From an uncultured Bacilli bacterium (lineage in GTDB: Bacteria; Bacillota_I; Bacilli_A; RF39; UBA660), in contig CAJTKB010000024.1 in the NCBI GenBank assembly GCA_910576925.1, positions 1-23,666 on the forward strand: a DNA stretch of 23,666 nt. Reading direction: 5' to 3'. Shown here piece after piece: positions 14,930 to 21,611 of the stretch (position 1 is the stretch's first letter; each line of letters opens with the position of its first letter). The position numbers were made by a program, and so were the translations under genes. Below the pieces are notes generated by a model that was given only the letters and a program-made list of their open reading frames with translations, ran no database searches and was not told the DNA's origin.

Positions 14930-16974
14930 TAAGCATTCCTTTTAATAATATTTTTACTACAAAAATATGTTATTAGGAAATATCCTCCATAAATTATAAC
15001 TATGAATATTCCTGTCATTATAATAGAAGGTAATAATTGTTCATTTCCAAACGTTTCTAAAATATAGTTTGCAAATAACATACCAAATATGGAATGAATA
15101 ATTGCTATTAGTAAAGGAAAGATAAAGAAGATAGCGATTTGTCTGAATAGTGCTTTATTAAGCATTTTCTCATCGGTTCCAATACGTCTTAACATTATGA
15201 ATCTCTCTTTATTATCACTACTTTCTGATAACTCTTTTAAGGCTAGAATGGCAGCACTTGATATTAAGAAAATAATTCCTAGATATAAACCGATAAATGT
15301 CACCATAGCACCTAGTCCAATACTTGACTCTGCTATATCTATTTTACTATTAAATGAAATTGTGCTTGTGTCCTCCCACATTTTTTTTGATAGTTCTCGA
15401 AGGTACGAATTAATTTTATTTTTTTCTTCTTTATTACTTGTTTTATAATTTGCAATTAAACCTTTATATCCTATTTGGTATTCATTTACGGCGTTATCTG
15501 GTACTATTATAATTCCATCATTAATATGATTAGATGATATTTCTATAAAACCAGGCATACATTTTTGATATTTTGGATAATAGTTCTTATCATTTATTTT
15601 TATATAGGAGTTATCCTTTAATGATTCATTTCTTATTTGTATCATACTGTCAAAATCAGCAATAATTAAGTATTCATTATTTTTTAAAGTGTATTGTTCA
15701 TTTCCATATAATTTTGCTATTTTGTTATAGTCGCTTAGTTTTACAATGGTTTCTAACTTATCATAATTTAGGTATTTATATTGTGATAAAAGACTATCTA
15801 ATCTTTCTCCAAGAGTACTTGCTAGTGTTAAATTATCTACTTTGTATATGTTAAATTCAATTATATCTTTTAAGTTTTTTTCTACATCAAAGTTATTTAT
15901 GGATAAAGTTTCTTTAACTGATATTTTATTATCTTTAAGAATCTTTTCATTATCTGTATCTCTACTTATTATTTTGGTAAATTCTACATCTACTGGAGCA
16001 AGTTTTTCTATATTAGTGGTCATAGAATTTTTTATGGATAAGGCTGATGATAATACACAAATTGTTATAAAAAGCATTAAACAAATAATAGTCATTGAAA
16101 ATACAGTAGTATTAATTTTACTGCTAAATTGTCTTAGTGTAAAACTGTTTAATCCCTTATAATATATTTTTTTCATACTCATAAATATTCTTAAGAGTAA
16201 GCCTGATAATGAAAAGAAGATAAAAAATGTTGATATTATTCCCATAATTATAGGAATAAATATTTTGTCAGCACTATCTAATTTATCAATACCACCTGTT
16301 ACTAGATAGTAAGCATACCCTAAAATCGTTGCTGAAATTATAAATATTATGGTGCATATAACAGGATTTTTTAGTTTTATTTTTTCTGATTTTCTTTTAG
16401 AATGTAACAAATCAATTAGTTTACATTTGCTAATATTTATAGTGTTAAATATCATTACTAGTAAATACATTATTCCAAAGTAGACTAAGGTTTTAATGAT
16501 AGCTGATTTAGATAGAACGAAAGTAAATTTAGTAAGATCTGCTTCAAACATACTGGCAACTAGTATACTCATAAATTGAGATAGTATAATGCCTATCCCA
16601 AGACCTACTATTAGAGAAATAAGACCAATAAATAGAGTTTCAAGAAATAAAATCATCGAAATGCGCCTTTTACTCATTCCTAAAGTTAGATATATTCCAA
16701 ATTCCTTATTTCTTCTTTTAATTAAAAATCTTGAAGCATATATTATCAAAAATCCTAATATAAATGAAACGAAAACACTTACTCCTGATAAGATATTAGT
16801 CATAAGTAGAATTAGTTCTTTAGTTGACTCAGTGACATTGATCATTACTGATTGGCTTTCTATTGAGTTAAAAACATAGAAGATAGCAACGCCTAGTATT
16901 AAAGTAAAGAAATATATTGCATAGTCTTTAAAACTTTTCTTTATATTTTTAAGGGATAATTTACAAAGCATCAT
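14929..16974 (-). CDS. BceB-type ABC transporter permease (antimicrobial-peptide resistance)
   Basis: This 681-residue integral membrane protein has about ten helices: an N-terminal group at ~17-310, a large extracytoplasmic domain at ~312-545 and a C-terminal three-helix FtsX-like group. The motif RRNKEFGIYLTLGMSKRRI after helix 2 is typical of FtsX/MacB-type permeases, and the ~230-residue loop before helix 8 is the hallmark of BceB-like peptide-sensing transporters. It would form a complex with the adjacent ATPase and, in known systems, also with the sensor kinase, freeing lipid II-cycle intermediates from peptide antibiotics such as bacitracin. The start overlaps the end of the ATPase gene by 14 nt, with GGAGGGG as ribosome site. 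The exact drug range cannot be read from the sequence. Confidence 0.9.
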   Translation of the reverse strand: MMLCKLSLKNIKKSFKDYAIYFFTLILGVAIFYVFNSIESQSVMINVTESTKELILLMTNILSGVSVFVSFILGFLIIYASRFLIKRRNKEFGIYLTLGMSKRRISMILFLETLFIGLISLIVGLGIGIILSQFMSILVASMFEADLTKFTFVLSKSAIIKTLVYFGIMYLLVMIFNTINISKCKLIDLLHSKRKSEKIKLKNPVICTIIFIISATILGYAYYLVTGGIDKLDSADKIFIPIIMGIISTFFIFFSLSGLLLRIFMSMKKIYYKGLNSFTLRQFSSKINTTVFSMTIICLMLFITICVLSSALSIKNSMTTNIEKLAPVDVEFTKIISRDTDNEKILKDNKISVKETLSINNFDVEKNLKDIIEFNIYKVDNLTLASTLGERLDSLLSQYKYLNYDKLETIVKLSDYNKIAKLYGNEQYTLKNNEYLIIADFDSMIQIRNESLKDNSYIKINDKNYYPKYQKCMPGFIEISSNHINDGIIIVPDNAVNEYQIGYKGLIANYKTSNKEEKNKINSYLRELSKKMWEDTSTISFNSKIDIAESSIGLGAMVTFIGLYLGIIFLISSAAILALKELSESSDNKERFIMLRRIGTDEKMLNKALFRQIAIFFIFPLLIAIIHSIFGMLFANYILETFGNEQLLPSIIMTGIFIVIIYGGYFLITYFCSKNIIKRNA

Positions 16975-17728
16975 TCATATCCCCTCCAAGCAATGTTACT
17001 ACATCAATAATGTTATCAAAGAATTCCTTTCTAGTTTTGTTAGCTCTATTTATTTCATTAAATATTTTACCATCTTTAATGAAGATTACTCGTGAGGCAT
17101 AACTAGCCGTGAAAGCATCGTGAGTTACCATTAGTATTGTAGCTTTTACTTCTTTATTTAGATAATTAAATTTTTCTAGTAACATTTTTGAAGATTTAGA
17201 GTCTAGAGCCCCTGTTGGTTCATCTGCTAGAACAAGCTTAGGTTCCGTAATTATTGCTCTAGCTGATGCTACTCTTTGTTTTTGTCCTCCTGACATTTGG
17301 TATGGATATTTGTTTAGAATATTTGTAATGTCTAGTTCTCTTGCTACTTTTTTTATTTTCTCATCTAGTAACTTTATATCAGCATTTTGTATAGTTAAGG
17401 CAAGTGCAATATTTTCATATGCTGTTAGTGTGTCTAAAAGATTAAAGTCCTGAAAAATAAAGCCAAGAGACTCTCTTCTAAATCTATTTAAACTATTTCC
17501 TTTTAACTTTGTAATATCAACTTCTGATACGTAAATATGCCCTGATGTTACTTTATCAATCGTTGAGATACAATTTAGAAGAGTTGTTTTTCCACTTCCA
17601 CTTGCTCCCATAATGGCAACAAATTCACCTTCTTCTACATCAAATGATATATTATCAATGGCTTTAGTTAAGGATGATCTGCTGCCATAATATTTTTCTA
17701 TTTTTTCTATTTTTAAAATATTTTCCAT
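16961..17728 (-). CDS. BceA-type ABC transporter ATP-binding protein
   Basis: This 255-residue ATPase subunit powers the BceB-like permease. Walker A GASGSGKTT is at 41-49, the Q-loop FQDFN at ~92-96, the ABC signature MSGGQKQR at 145-152, Walker B LVLADE at ~165-170 and the switch His in MVTHD at ~200-204. It belongs to the MacB/LolD/BceA branch. I use the ATG at 17728 because AAAGGAG lies seven bases upstream; the frame also allows an upstream ATG at 17752 but that has no ribosome site. The gene follows the kinase gene after a gap containing the probable operator and promoter, and overlaps the permease start. Confidence 0.93.
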   Translation of the reverse strand: MENILKIEKIEKYYGSRSSLTKAIDNISFDVEEGEFVAIMGASGSGKTTLLNCISTIDKVTSGHIYVSEVDITKLKGNSLNRFRRESLGFIFQDFNLLDTLTAYENIALALTIQNADIKLLDEKIKKVARELDITNILNKYPYQMSGGQKQRVASARAIITEPKLVLADEPTGALDSKSSKMLLEKFNYLNKEVKATILMVTHDAFTASYASRVIFIKDGKIFNEINRANKTRKEFFDNIIDVVTLLGGDMNDAL

Positions 17729-17750
17729 AATATTTCTCCTTTCAAGTATC

Positions 17751-17779
17751 ATAATAGTTTAAATATTACAATTTGTCGT
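17751..17779 (-). promoter_or_regulatory. Probable promoter of the bceAB-type transporter genes
   Basis: The minus strand shows ACGACA (17774-17779), a 17-base spacer and TATTAT (17751-17756). The -35 is poor (four of six matches), as expected of a promoter needing an activator. It lies just downstream of the operator-like inverted repeat. Confidence 0.5.
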
Positions 17780-17796
17780 TCGTTTAATATTATTTT

Positions 17797-17816
17797 GTAT
17801 TACAATTTTGTAATAC
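17797..17816. promoter_or_regulatory. BceR-type operator, perfect 9-bp inverted repeat
   Basis: GTATTACAATTTTGTAATAC has 9-bp arms around a 2-bp centre. It contains TTACA-N4-TGTAA, the known BceR-family binding pattern (TNACA-N4-TGTAA). It sits between the kinase stop and the transporter start, about 30 bp centre-to-hexamer upstream of the presumed -35. A degenerate second copy TATTACAATTTGTCGT lies at 17764-17779. Confidence 0.8.
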
Positions 17817-18835
17817 TATTTAACTACTTCATAATATTGATTATTGGAAAAAGTTATGTAAACTTTAGTATATTCGTTTTGAATGGATTCTATTTCTATT
17901 TTATGGCCTAATTTTTTACAGAGATTTTTAGCAATAAATAATCCAATTCCAGTAGACTTAGTTTTTATTCTACCATTATGCCCAGTAAATGATTTAAAAA
18001 ACACTTTATTTATATCTTCTTTAGGTATTCCTATACCATTATCTTCTATTATTAATAATAACTTTTCTGTAGTTTTTTTGGTAGTTATTTTTATGTATGA
18101 TTGTGAAATATTTTTTCTATATTTAATACTATTATTGATTATTTGGTTCAAGATAAACTCTAACCATTTTGAATCTGTGTAAATATTTTGTTCTACATTT
18201 TCAACTATTAAGTCTATCTTATTTTCTAATAAGTCTTGTTGATTTTTTAGAGCTATATCACATATCACTTTTTTTAAAGATACTTTTTTTATTAAGTAGT
18301 CTTTTTCTGAATTTTCTGATCTGACATAATATAAGACCTGTTCCACATAGTTTTCTATTTTTTTCATTTGTTCAATAGAAGTTTTATCAAATTTATTCTT
18401 ATGATTATGTGCCATTAACATTAGAGATGAGATGGGTATTTTTACTTCGTGTATCCACATTTCTATGTATTCTTTAAATTCCTCCATTTGACTTTTAAAA
18501 ACCCCTATATTTTCTACCATCGATTTATTAATGTCATATAAGGCTTGATATAATAATTTGCCTTCATAAAAATTAGGTGAGTCTATAGTTTCTAGGACTA
18601 GATAAGCTTTGTCTAGTCTTTCTATATTAATTAGTAGTTTATTATAAAATGACTTTTTTCTAAAATAATCTATTAAGACTATTATGATGTAGAAGAATAT
18701 AAGTAAAGAAATGATAACTGTTATTAATGAATGATCTATTTTAAAAGCAAGAAGAAGGAGTAAAATAGAGATTAAAAGGACAATAAAAATAACTATTTCA
18801 TACCATTTATCTTTTAGGTAATTTTTAAGTTTCAT
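17816..18835 (-). CDS. BceS-type intramembrane-sensing histidine kinase
   Basis: This 339-residue membrane sensor kinase has two helices at ~12-31 and ~37-57 separated by only a few residues, so there is no extracellular sensing domain. This is the trait of intramembrane-sensing kinases that detect their signal through a BceAB-like transporter. The H-box is IHEVKIP with His129; the N-box is NQIINNSIKYRK; the G boxes are DNGIGIP and STGIGLFIAK. It would phosphorylate the adjacent response regulator when the transporter is at work on a peptide antibiotic. Its ATG overlaps the regulator's stop by four bases (ATGA), so the two are co-translated. Confidence 0.92.
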   Translation of the reverse strand: MKLKNYLKDKWYEIVIFIVLLISILLLLLAFKIDHSLITVIISLLIFFYIIIVLIDYFRKKSFYNKLLINIERLDKAYLVLETIDSPNFYEGKLLYQALYDINKSMVENIGVFKSQMEEFKEYIEMWIHEVKIPISSLMLMAHNHKNKFDKTSIEQMKKIENYVEQVLYYVRSENSEKDYLIKKVSLKKVICDIALKNQQDLLENKIDLIVENVEQNIYTDSKWLEFILNQIINNSIKYRKNISQSYIKITTKKTTEKLLLIIEDNGIGIPKEDINKVFFKSFTGHNGRIKTKSTGIGLFIAKNLCKKLGHKIEIESIQNEYTKVYITFSNNQYYEVVK

Positions 18836-19494
18836 AATAGAATGTATCCTTCTCTTTTTCTAGTTGCTATTATATCTTTATATCCAAGGAGCATTAGTTT
18901 TGTTCTTAGTCTACTTATATTTACAGTTAGAGCATTATCATTAATGTATTCATTATTATCCCAAAGAAGAGTCATCAATTCGTCTCTTGTTACAAGATGT
19001 TCTTTTTTAGATATTAAATAGGAAAATATGAGCATTTCGTTTTTCGTTAGCATTATTTCTTTTGCTTTATTTTTTACTATTCCTTTACTGGTGTCTATCT
19101 CTAGGTCTTTATATGATAGTTTATCATTATAGTTTTCTACTCTTTTAAAAATTGCCCCAATATGAAGGAGTAATATATTAGGATTATATGGTTTAGTTAT
19201 GTAATCATCTGCTCCGTAACTCATCGATAAGACTTCATCTGTTTCATCATTTCTACTTGTAACCATAATAATTGGAGTATCTATTTTTTTTCTAAGATTC
19301 TGTAATAGAATTTGTCCATTTATATATGGAATATTAATATCTAGTAGTATTAAATCTGGATTATAGGTATTTATTTCTTCCTCTACTTTTTCAAAATTCT
19401 CTATTATTTTAGCATTATATCCTGCATTAGTTAATAATTCTAGTAAGCCTTTGCTTACTGTTTGATCATCTTCTACTATGAATATTTTTTTCAT
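18832..19494 (-). CDS. BceR-type OmpR-family response regulator
   Basis: This 220-residue regulator has a receiver domain (1-~115) with the acidic pair Asp9/Asp10, phospho-acceptor Asp52 in LLDINIP and the conserved Lys in YITKPYNP, then an OmpR/PhoB winged-helix domain (~125-220). It would activate the transporter promoter by binding the inverted repeat between kinase and ATPase genes. The ATG has a GGGAG ribosome site. Its stop TGA overlaps the kinase start, which also shows that TGA is a stop in this organism. Confidence 0.93.
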   Translation of the reverse strand: MKKIFIVEDDQTVSKGLLELLTNAGYNAKIIENFEKVEEEINTYNPDLILLDINIPYINGQILLQNLRKKIDTPIIMVTSRNDETDEVLSMSYGADDYITKPYNPNILLLHIGAIFKRVENYNDKLSYKDLEIDTSKGIVKNKAKEIMLTKNEMLIFSYLISKKEHLVTRDELMTLLWDNNEYINDNALTVNISRLRTKLMLLGYKDIIATRKREGYILL

Positions 19495-19516
19495 AATTGT
19501 CTCCCTTATCTATAAT

Positions 19517-19525
19517 ATAATAACA
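19517..19525 (-). promoter_or_regulatory. Probable extended -10 promoter of the two-component genes
   Basis: The minus strand reads TG-T-TATTAT about 22 nt upstream of the regulator ATG. No good -35 hexamer is seen. This would be the start of the regulator-kinase transcript. Confidence 0.4.
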
Positions 19526-19640
19526 CAAAAAGAGGAGTTTAATCCTTACAACTTTGAAATATTATAGTTTTTTATAAGTACTATATTTTTATTTGTTTTT
19601 ATACCAATTATTTATTACCAGTTTTTGCCATATTTTTTTC

Positions 19641-19669
19641 TTGATAATTATATTTTAATATGCTATTAT
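19641..19669 (+). promoter_or_regulatory. Strong promoter of the plus-strand small RNA
   Basis: TTGATA (19641-19646), a 17-base spacer and TATTAT (19664-19669) match the housekeeping consensus at ten of twelve positions. Transcription would start near 19676. It is the only strong plus-strand promoter supported in the window. Confidence 0.8.
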
Positions 19670-19675
19670 GTATAC

Positions 19676-19793
19676 AGATGAAGGATTTTCATACAATAAA
19701 AAGGATACATTTGATTATAGCCAATCAGATGCTTCCCATTAGTTTGGTAAAAAGCACTAGAATTCAACTGTAATTGAAATCAGGTGCTTTTTT
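19676..19793 (+). ncRNA. Candidate antitoxin small RNA (~118 nt)
   Basis: The RNA runs from the promoter above to a strong terminator. It is clearly GC-richer than its flanks. Predicted elements are a 5' hairpin ATGAA/TTCAT; a region that can fold as TTTGATT/AATCAGA or as a longer CCAA...TTGG hairpin; and the terminator stem. Its 3' ~45 nt are perfectly antisense to the 3' end of the opposing peptide mRNA, and its segment AATAAAAAGGA (19695-19705) is complementary to the 5' UTR of that mRNA. An open frame of 31 codons (ATG at 19678, TAA at 19771-19773) spans it, but the ATG lies ~2 nt from the expected 5' end with no ribosome site, so I favour a non-coding antitoxin. Confidence 0.6.
19749..19793. 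terminator. Shared bidirectional terminator of the convergent pair
   Basis: The stem is AAAAAGCAC...GTGCTTTTT with an inner (GA)TTCAA/TTGAA(TC) helix, one mismatch pair and a six-base loop. A T run follows on the plus strand (19788-19793) and an A run precedes (19749-19753), so transcripts from both sides end here and overlap by about 45 nt. Confidence 0.85.
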
Positions 19794-19869
19794 ATTTTAA
19801 AAGAAATATAAATATTTCTAAGAATAAGAGTAATATTATAACAAAGAAAATATATTCTCTTTTTAGCAT
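19792..19869 (-). CDS. 25-residue hydrophobic peptide, candidate type I toxin
   Basis: ATG at 19869 is preceded by AAAGGAG with a seven-base gap, an ideal ribosome site. The product has a basic N-terminus (MLKREY), one uninterrupted hydrophobic helix of about 18 residues broken only by Glu18, and ends in Lys. Size and shape match membrane-acting type I toxins, though it is not recognisably Fst-like or TxpA-like. It has its own promoter (19944-19972); its ribosome site is sequestered in a hairpin (19878-19910); and its stop codon lies at the edge of a terminator shared with an opposing small RNA. Together these suggest translation is tightly repressed. It could instead be a harmless small membrane regulator. 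Confidence 0.65.
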   Translation of the reverse strand: MLKREYIFFVIILLLFLEIFIFLLK

Positions 19870-19877
19870 AGAATCAC

Positions 19878-19910
19878 TCCTTTCTATTTATAATGTATAA
19901 ATAAAAAGGA
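19878..19910 (-). promoter_or_regulatory. Ribosome-site-sequestering hairpin in peptide mRNA leader
   Basis: In the minus-strand transcript TCCTTTTTATTTAT pairs with ATAAATAGAAAGGA over 14 positions (one G-U) around the loop ACATT. The 3' arm covers most of the Shine-Dalgarno sequence of the 25-residue peptide. Ribosome-site occlusion by an upstream arm is a known control of type I toxin mRNAs. Confidence 0.75.
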
Positions 19911-19943
19911 AAGCTCCTGATATATTCAAATGTATCTATATAG

Positions 19944-19972
19944 ATTATAACAAATATACATTTTGTAAACAA
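19944..19972 (-). promoter_or_regulatory. Promoter of the 25-residue peptide gene
   Basis: The minus strand reads TTGTTT (19967-19972), a 17-base spacer and a perfect TATAAT (19944-19949), with TG one base before the -10. Transcription is expected near 19937, giving a ~68-nt leader. Confidence 0.75.
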
Positions 19973-20002
19973 TAGGTTAACTTAGAAAAGTATATTTTTA
20001 TT

Positions 20003-20821
20003 TTAATATTTATCTAGGAAAGTATATTTTTCTTTATCTTTTAAATAGCCTAATACACAATCTAAATTGATATTATCGACACTTTTAAAAATATTATAGT
20101 CTATATTTTTATTTGTTTTTTTTAGTGTTTTTATTAGATTTTTTATTTCTTTTCTTTTACTTGTCTCATCATTTTTTTCTATATTTTCAGTAAATTTACA
20201 GGCACAATTAATAAATTCTAAATTATTATAATTACGCCAAGAAATAATATCTTCTTCTTTTACTAAGTATAATGGTCTTATTAATTCTAGCCCTTCGAAG
20301 TTTTCGCTATGTAATTTTGGAAGCATTGTTTTAATTTCAGCACCATAGAAGATAGAAAGCAAAATTGTTTCTATTACATCATCAAAATGATGCCCAAGAG
20401 CGATTTTATTACAACCCAATTCTTGAGCTTTATTATAAAGACAACCTCTTCTCATTCTAGCACATAAGTAACAAGGATGTTCACTATTTAATTTTTCAGC
20501 TACTTCAAAGATATCTGACTTAAATATTTCAATATTAATATTTAATAATTTTGCATTATAAAGTATCTTATCAAGATGATTTTTACTATATCCTGGGTCC
20601 ATTACAACATACTTAGCCTCGAATTCTACTTTACCGTGTTTTTTTAGTTCTTGTATGCATTTTGCAAGGAGGAATGAGTCTTTTCCTCCACTTATACAAA
20701 CCATCACTTTATCTGATTCGTTTATTAGCTTATAATCTCTAACTGCTTTTATAAATCTACTCCAAAGTTCTTTTCGGTATTTTTTTATAATAGTTCGTTC
20801 TATTTCTTGATATTTTTCCAT
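20003..20821 (-). CDS. ttcA: TtcA-family tRNA 2-thiocytidine synthetase-like PP-loop ATPase
   Basis: This 272-residue cytoplasmic enzyme likely adenylates and thiolates a tRNA cytidine (position 32 in characterised TtcA). The PP-loop SGGKDS is at 44-49. CYLC at 117-120 gives a C-x-x-C pair and CAC at 206-208 offers a third cysteine, fitting the three-cysteine iron-sulphur cluster site of TtcA. The GHHFDDVIET motif at ~143-152 is typical of this branch. ATG has the ribosome site AGGAAGTG. It stands alone between the small-RNA locus and a TVP38-type gene. Many Bacillota TtcA-like proteins lack experimental tests, so the exact nucleotide target is inferred. Confidence 0.8.
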   Translation of the reverse strand: MEKYQEIERTIIKKYRKELWSRFIKAVRDYKLINESDKVMVCISGGKDSFLLAKCIQELKKHGKVEFEAKYVVMDPGYSKNHLDKILYNAKLLNINIEIFKSDIFEVAEKLNSEHPCYLCARMRRGCLYNKAQELGCNKIALGHHFDDVIETILLSIFYGAEIKTMLPKLHSENFEGLELIRPLYLVKEEDIISWRNYNNLEFINCACKFTENIEKNDETSKRKEIKNLIKTLKKTNKNIDYNIFKSVDNINLDCVLGYLKDKEKYTFLDKY

Positions 20822-20892
20822 ATTTTCACTTCCTATTTATATTGTTTTTATAAAGACTATTTATTAAGTAAATTTATACAAATAATTATAAC

Positions 20893-20930
20893 AAAAATAG
20901 TAATTTTTATGCAAATTACTATTTTTTTAA
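20893..20930 (-). terminator. Terminator of the TVP38/DedA-type gene
   Basis: A perfect 14-bp stem AAAAATAGTAATTT/AAATTACTATTTTT has a six-base loop and starts at the stop codon of the TVP38-type gene. Flanking T and A runs make it symmetrical. Confidence 0.85.
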
Positions 20931-21496
20931 AGAAAGTTTATAAATACACTATACATTATTAATGCAAGTGGTTTTCCTATTATTATGTAAAATAGGAAAG
21001 TTTTAAAGTTCATTTTACTTAATCCTGCAACATAGCATAATAAGTCATCTGGAAAGCCTGGTAGAAATATTCCCCAGAAGAATATTTTGTCAAACTTTTT
21101 TGTTTTTATATATGATAGATATTTATTAACCATTTCTTCACTAAATAATTGTTTTACTAATTTTTCTCCATATTTTCTAGATATCAGAAATGCAAGAACA
21201 GATCCTATAATTAATCCAATATAGTTATAGATGAAACCTAATATTGGTCCAAAAGCTAGTACTCCTGCTAGACAGCTTGCTCCTCCTGGTATTACTGGAA
21301 ATACTACTTGAATAGCTTGGAGTATAATAAAAAATAAGAATGCCCATATACCAAACTTTTTCATATAATCTACTAAGATGTTTTTATCTTTAAAAATACC
21401 AAGATGTATACCATATATAATAAAGGCTATTAAAAGAATTGTTACTATAATTGTTATTATTTTAAATATTTTTTGTAATTTCTTTTTATCTTTCAT
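20927..21496 (-). CDS. TVP38/TMEM64 (DedA/VTT-domain) family membrane protein
   Basis: This 189-residue inner-membrane protein has about five hydrophobic segments: one N-terminal helix (~11-33), a pair around 49-67 and 78-105, and two C-terminal ones. The VTT-domain landmarks are present: FPVIPGGA with the Gly-rich run after it, then LPGFPDDLLCYVAGLSKM, with the re-entrant P-G and D/R-type residues. Family members are linked to lipid flipping, membrane-potential maintenance and envelope stress tolerance. The ATG has AAGGGAAG eight bases upstream. It is monocistronic with its own extended -10 promoter and terminator. Family is near certain; substrate unknown. Confidence 0.88.
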   Translation of the reverse strand: MKDKKKLQKIFKIITIIVTILLIAFIIYGIHLGIFKDKNILVDYMKKFGIWAFLFFIILQAIQVVFPVIPGGASCLAGVLAFGPILGFIYNYIGLIIGSVLAFLISRKYGEKLVKQLFSEEMVNKYLSYIKTKKFDKIFFWGIFLPGFPDDLLCYVAGLSKMNFKTFLFYIIIGKPLALIMYSVFINFL

Positions 21497-21525
21497 ATAT
21501 CATACTTCCCTTATAAACTATACTT

Positions 21526-21534
21526 AGTATACCA
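21526..21534 (-). promoter_or_regulatory. Extended -10 promoter of the TVP38-type gene
   Basis: The minus strand shows TG-G-TATACT about 30 nt upstream of the start. No clear -35 is seen. A 14-base match to half-plus of the Bce-type operator (TATTACAATTTTGT, 21553-21566) lies about 20 bp farther upstream. Confidence 0.5.
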
Positions 21535-21611
21535 CAAAAGATAAACTCTTATTATTACAATTTTGTTAGTTTTAAATATTTATATATTTTATATCTATTT
21601 TTCTAATTAAT

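Noticed and set aside
19987..20031. Direct repeat AAAGTATATTTTT at 19987-19999 and 20019-20031
   Set aside because: The second copy is coding sequence for the TtcA C-terminus; probably a small local duplication with no sign of function.
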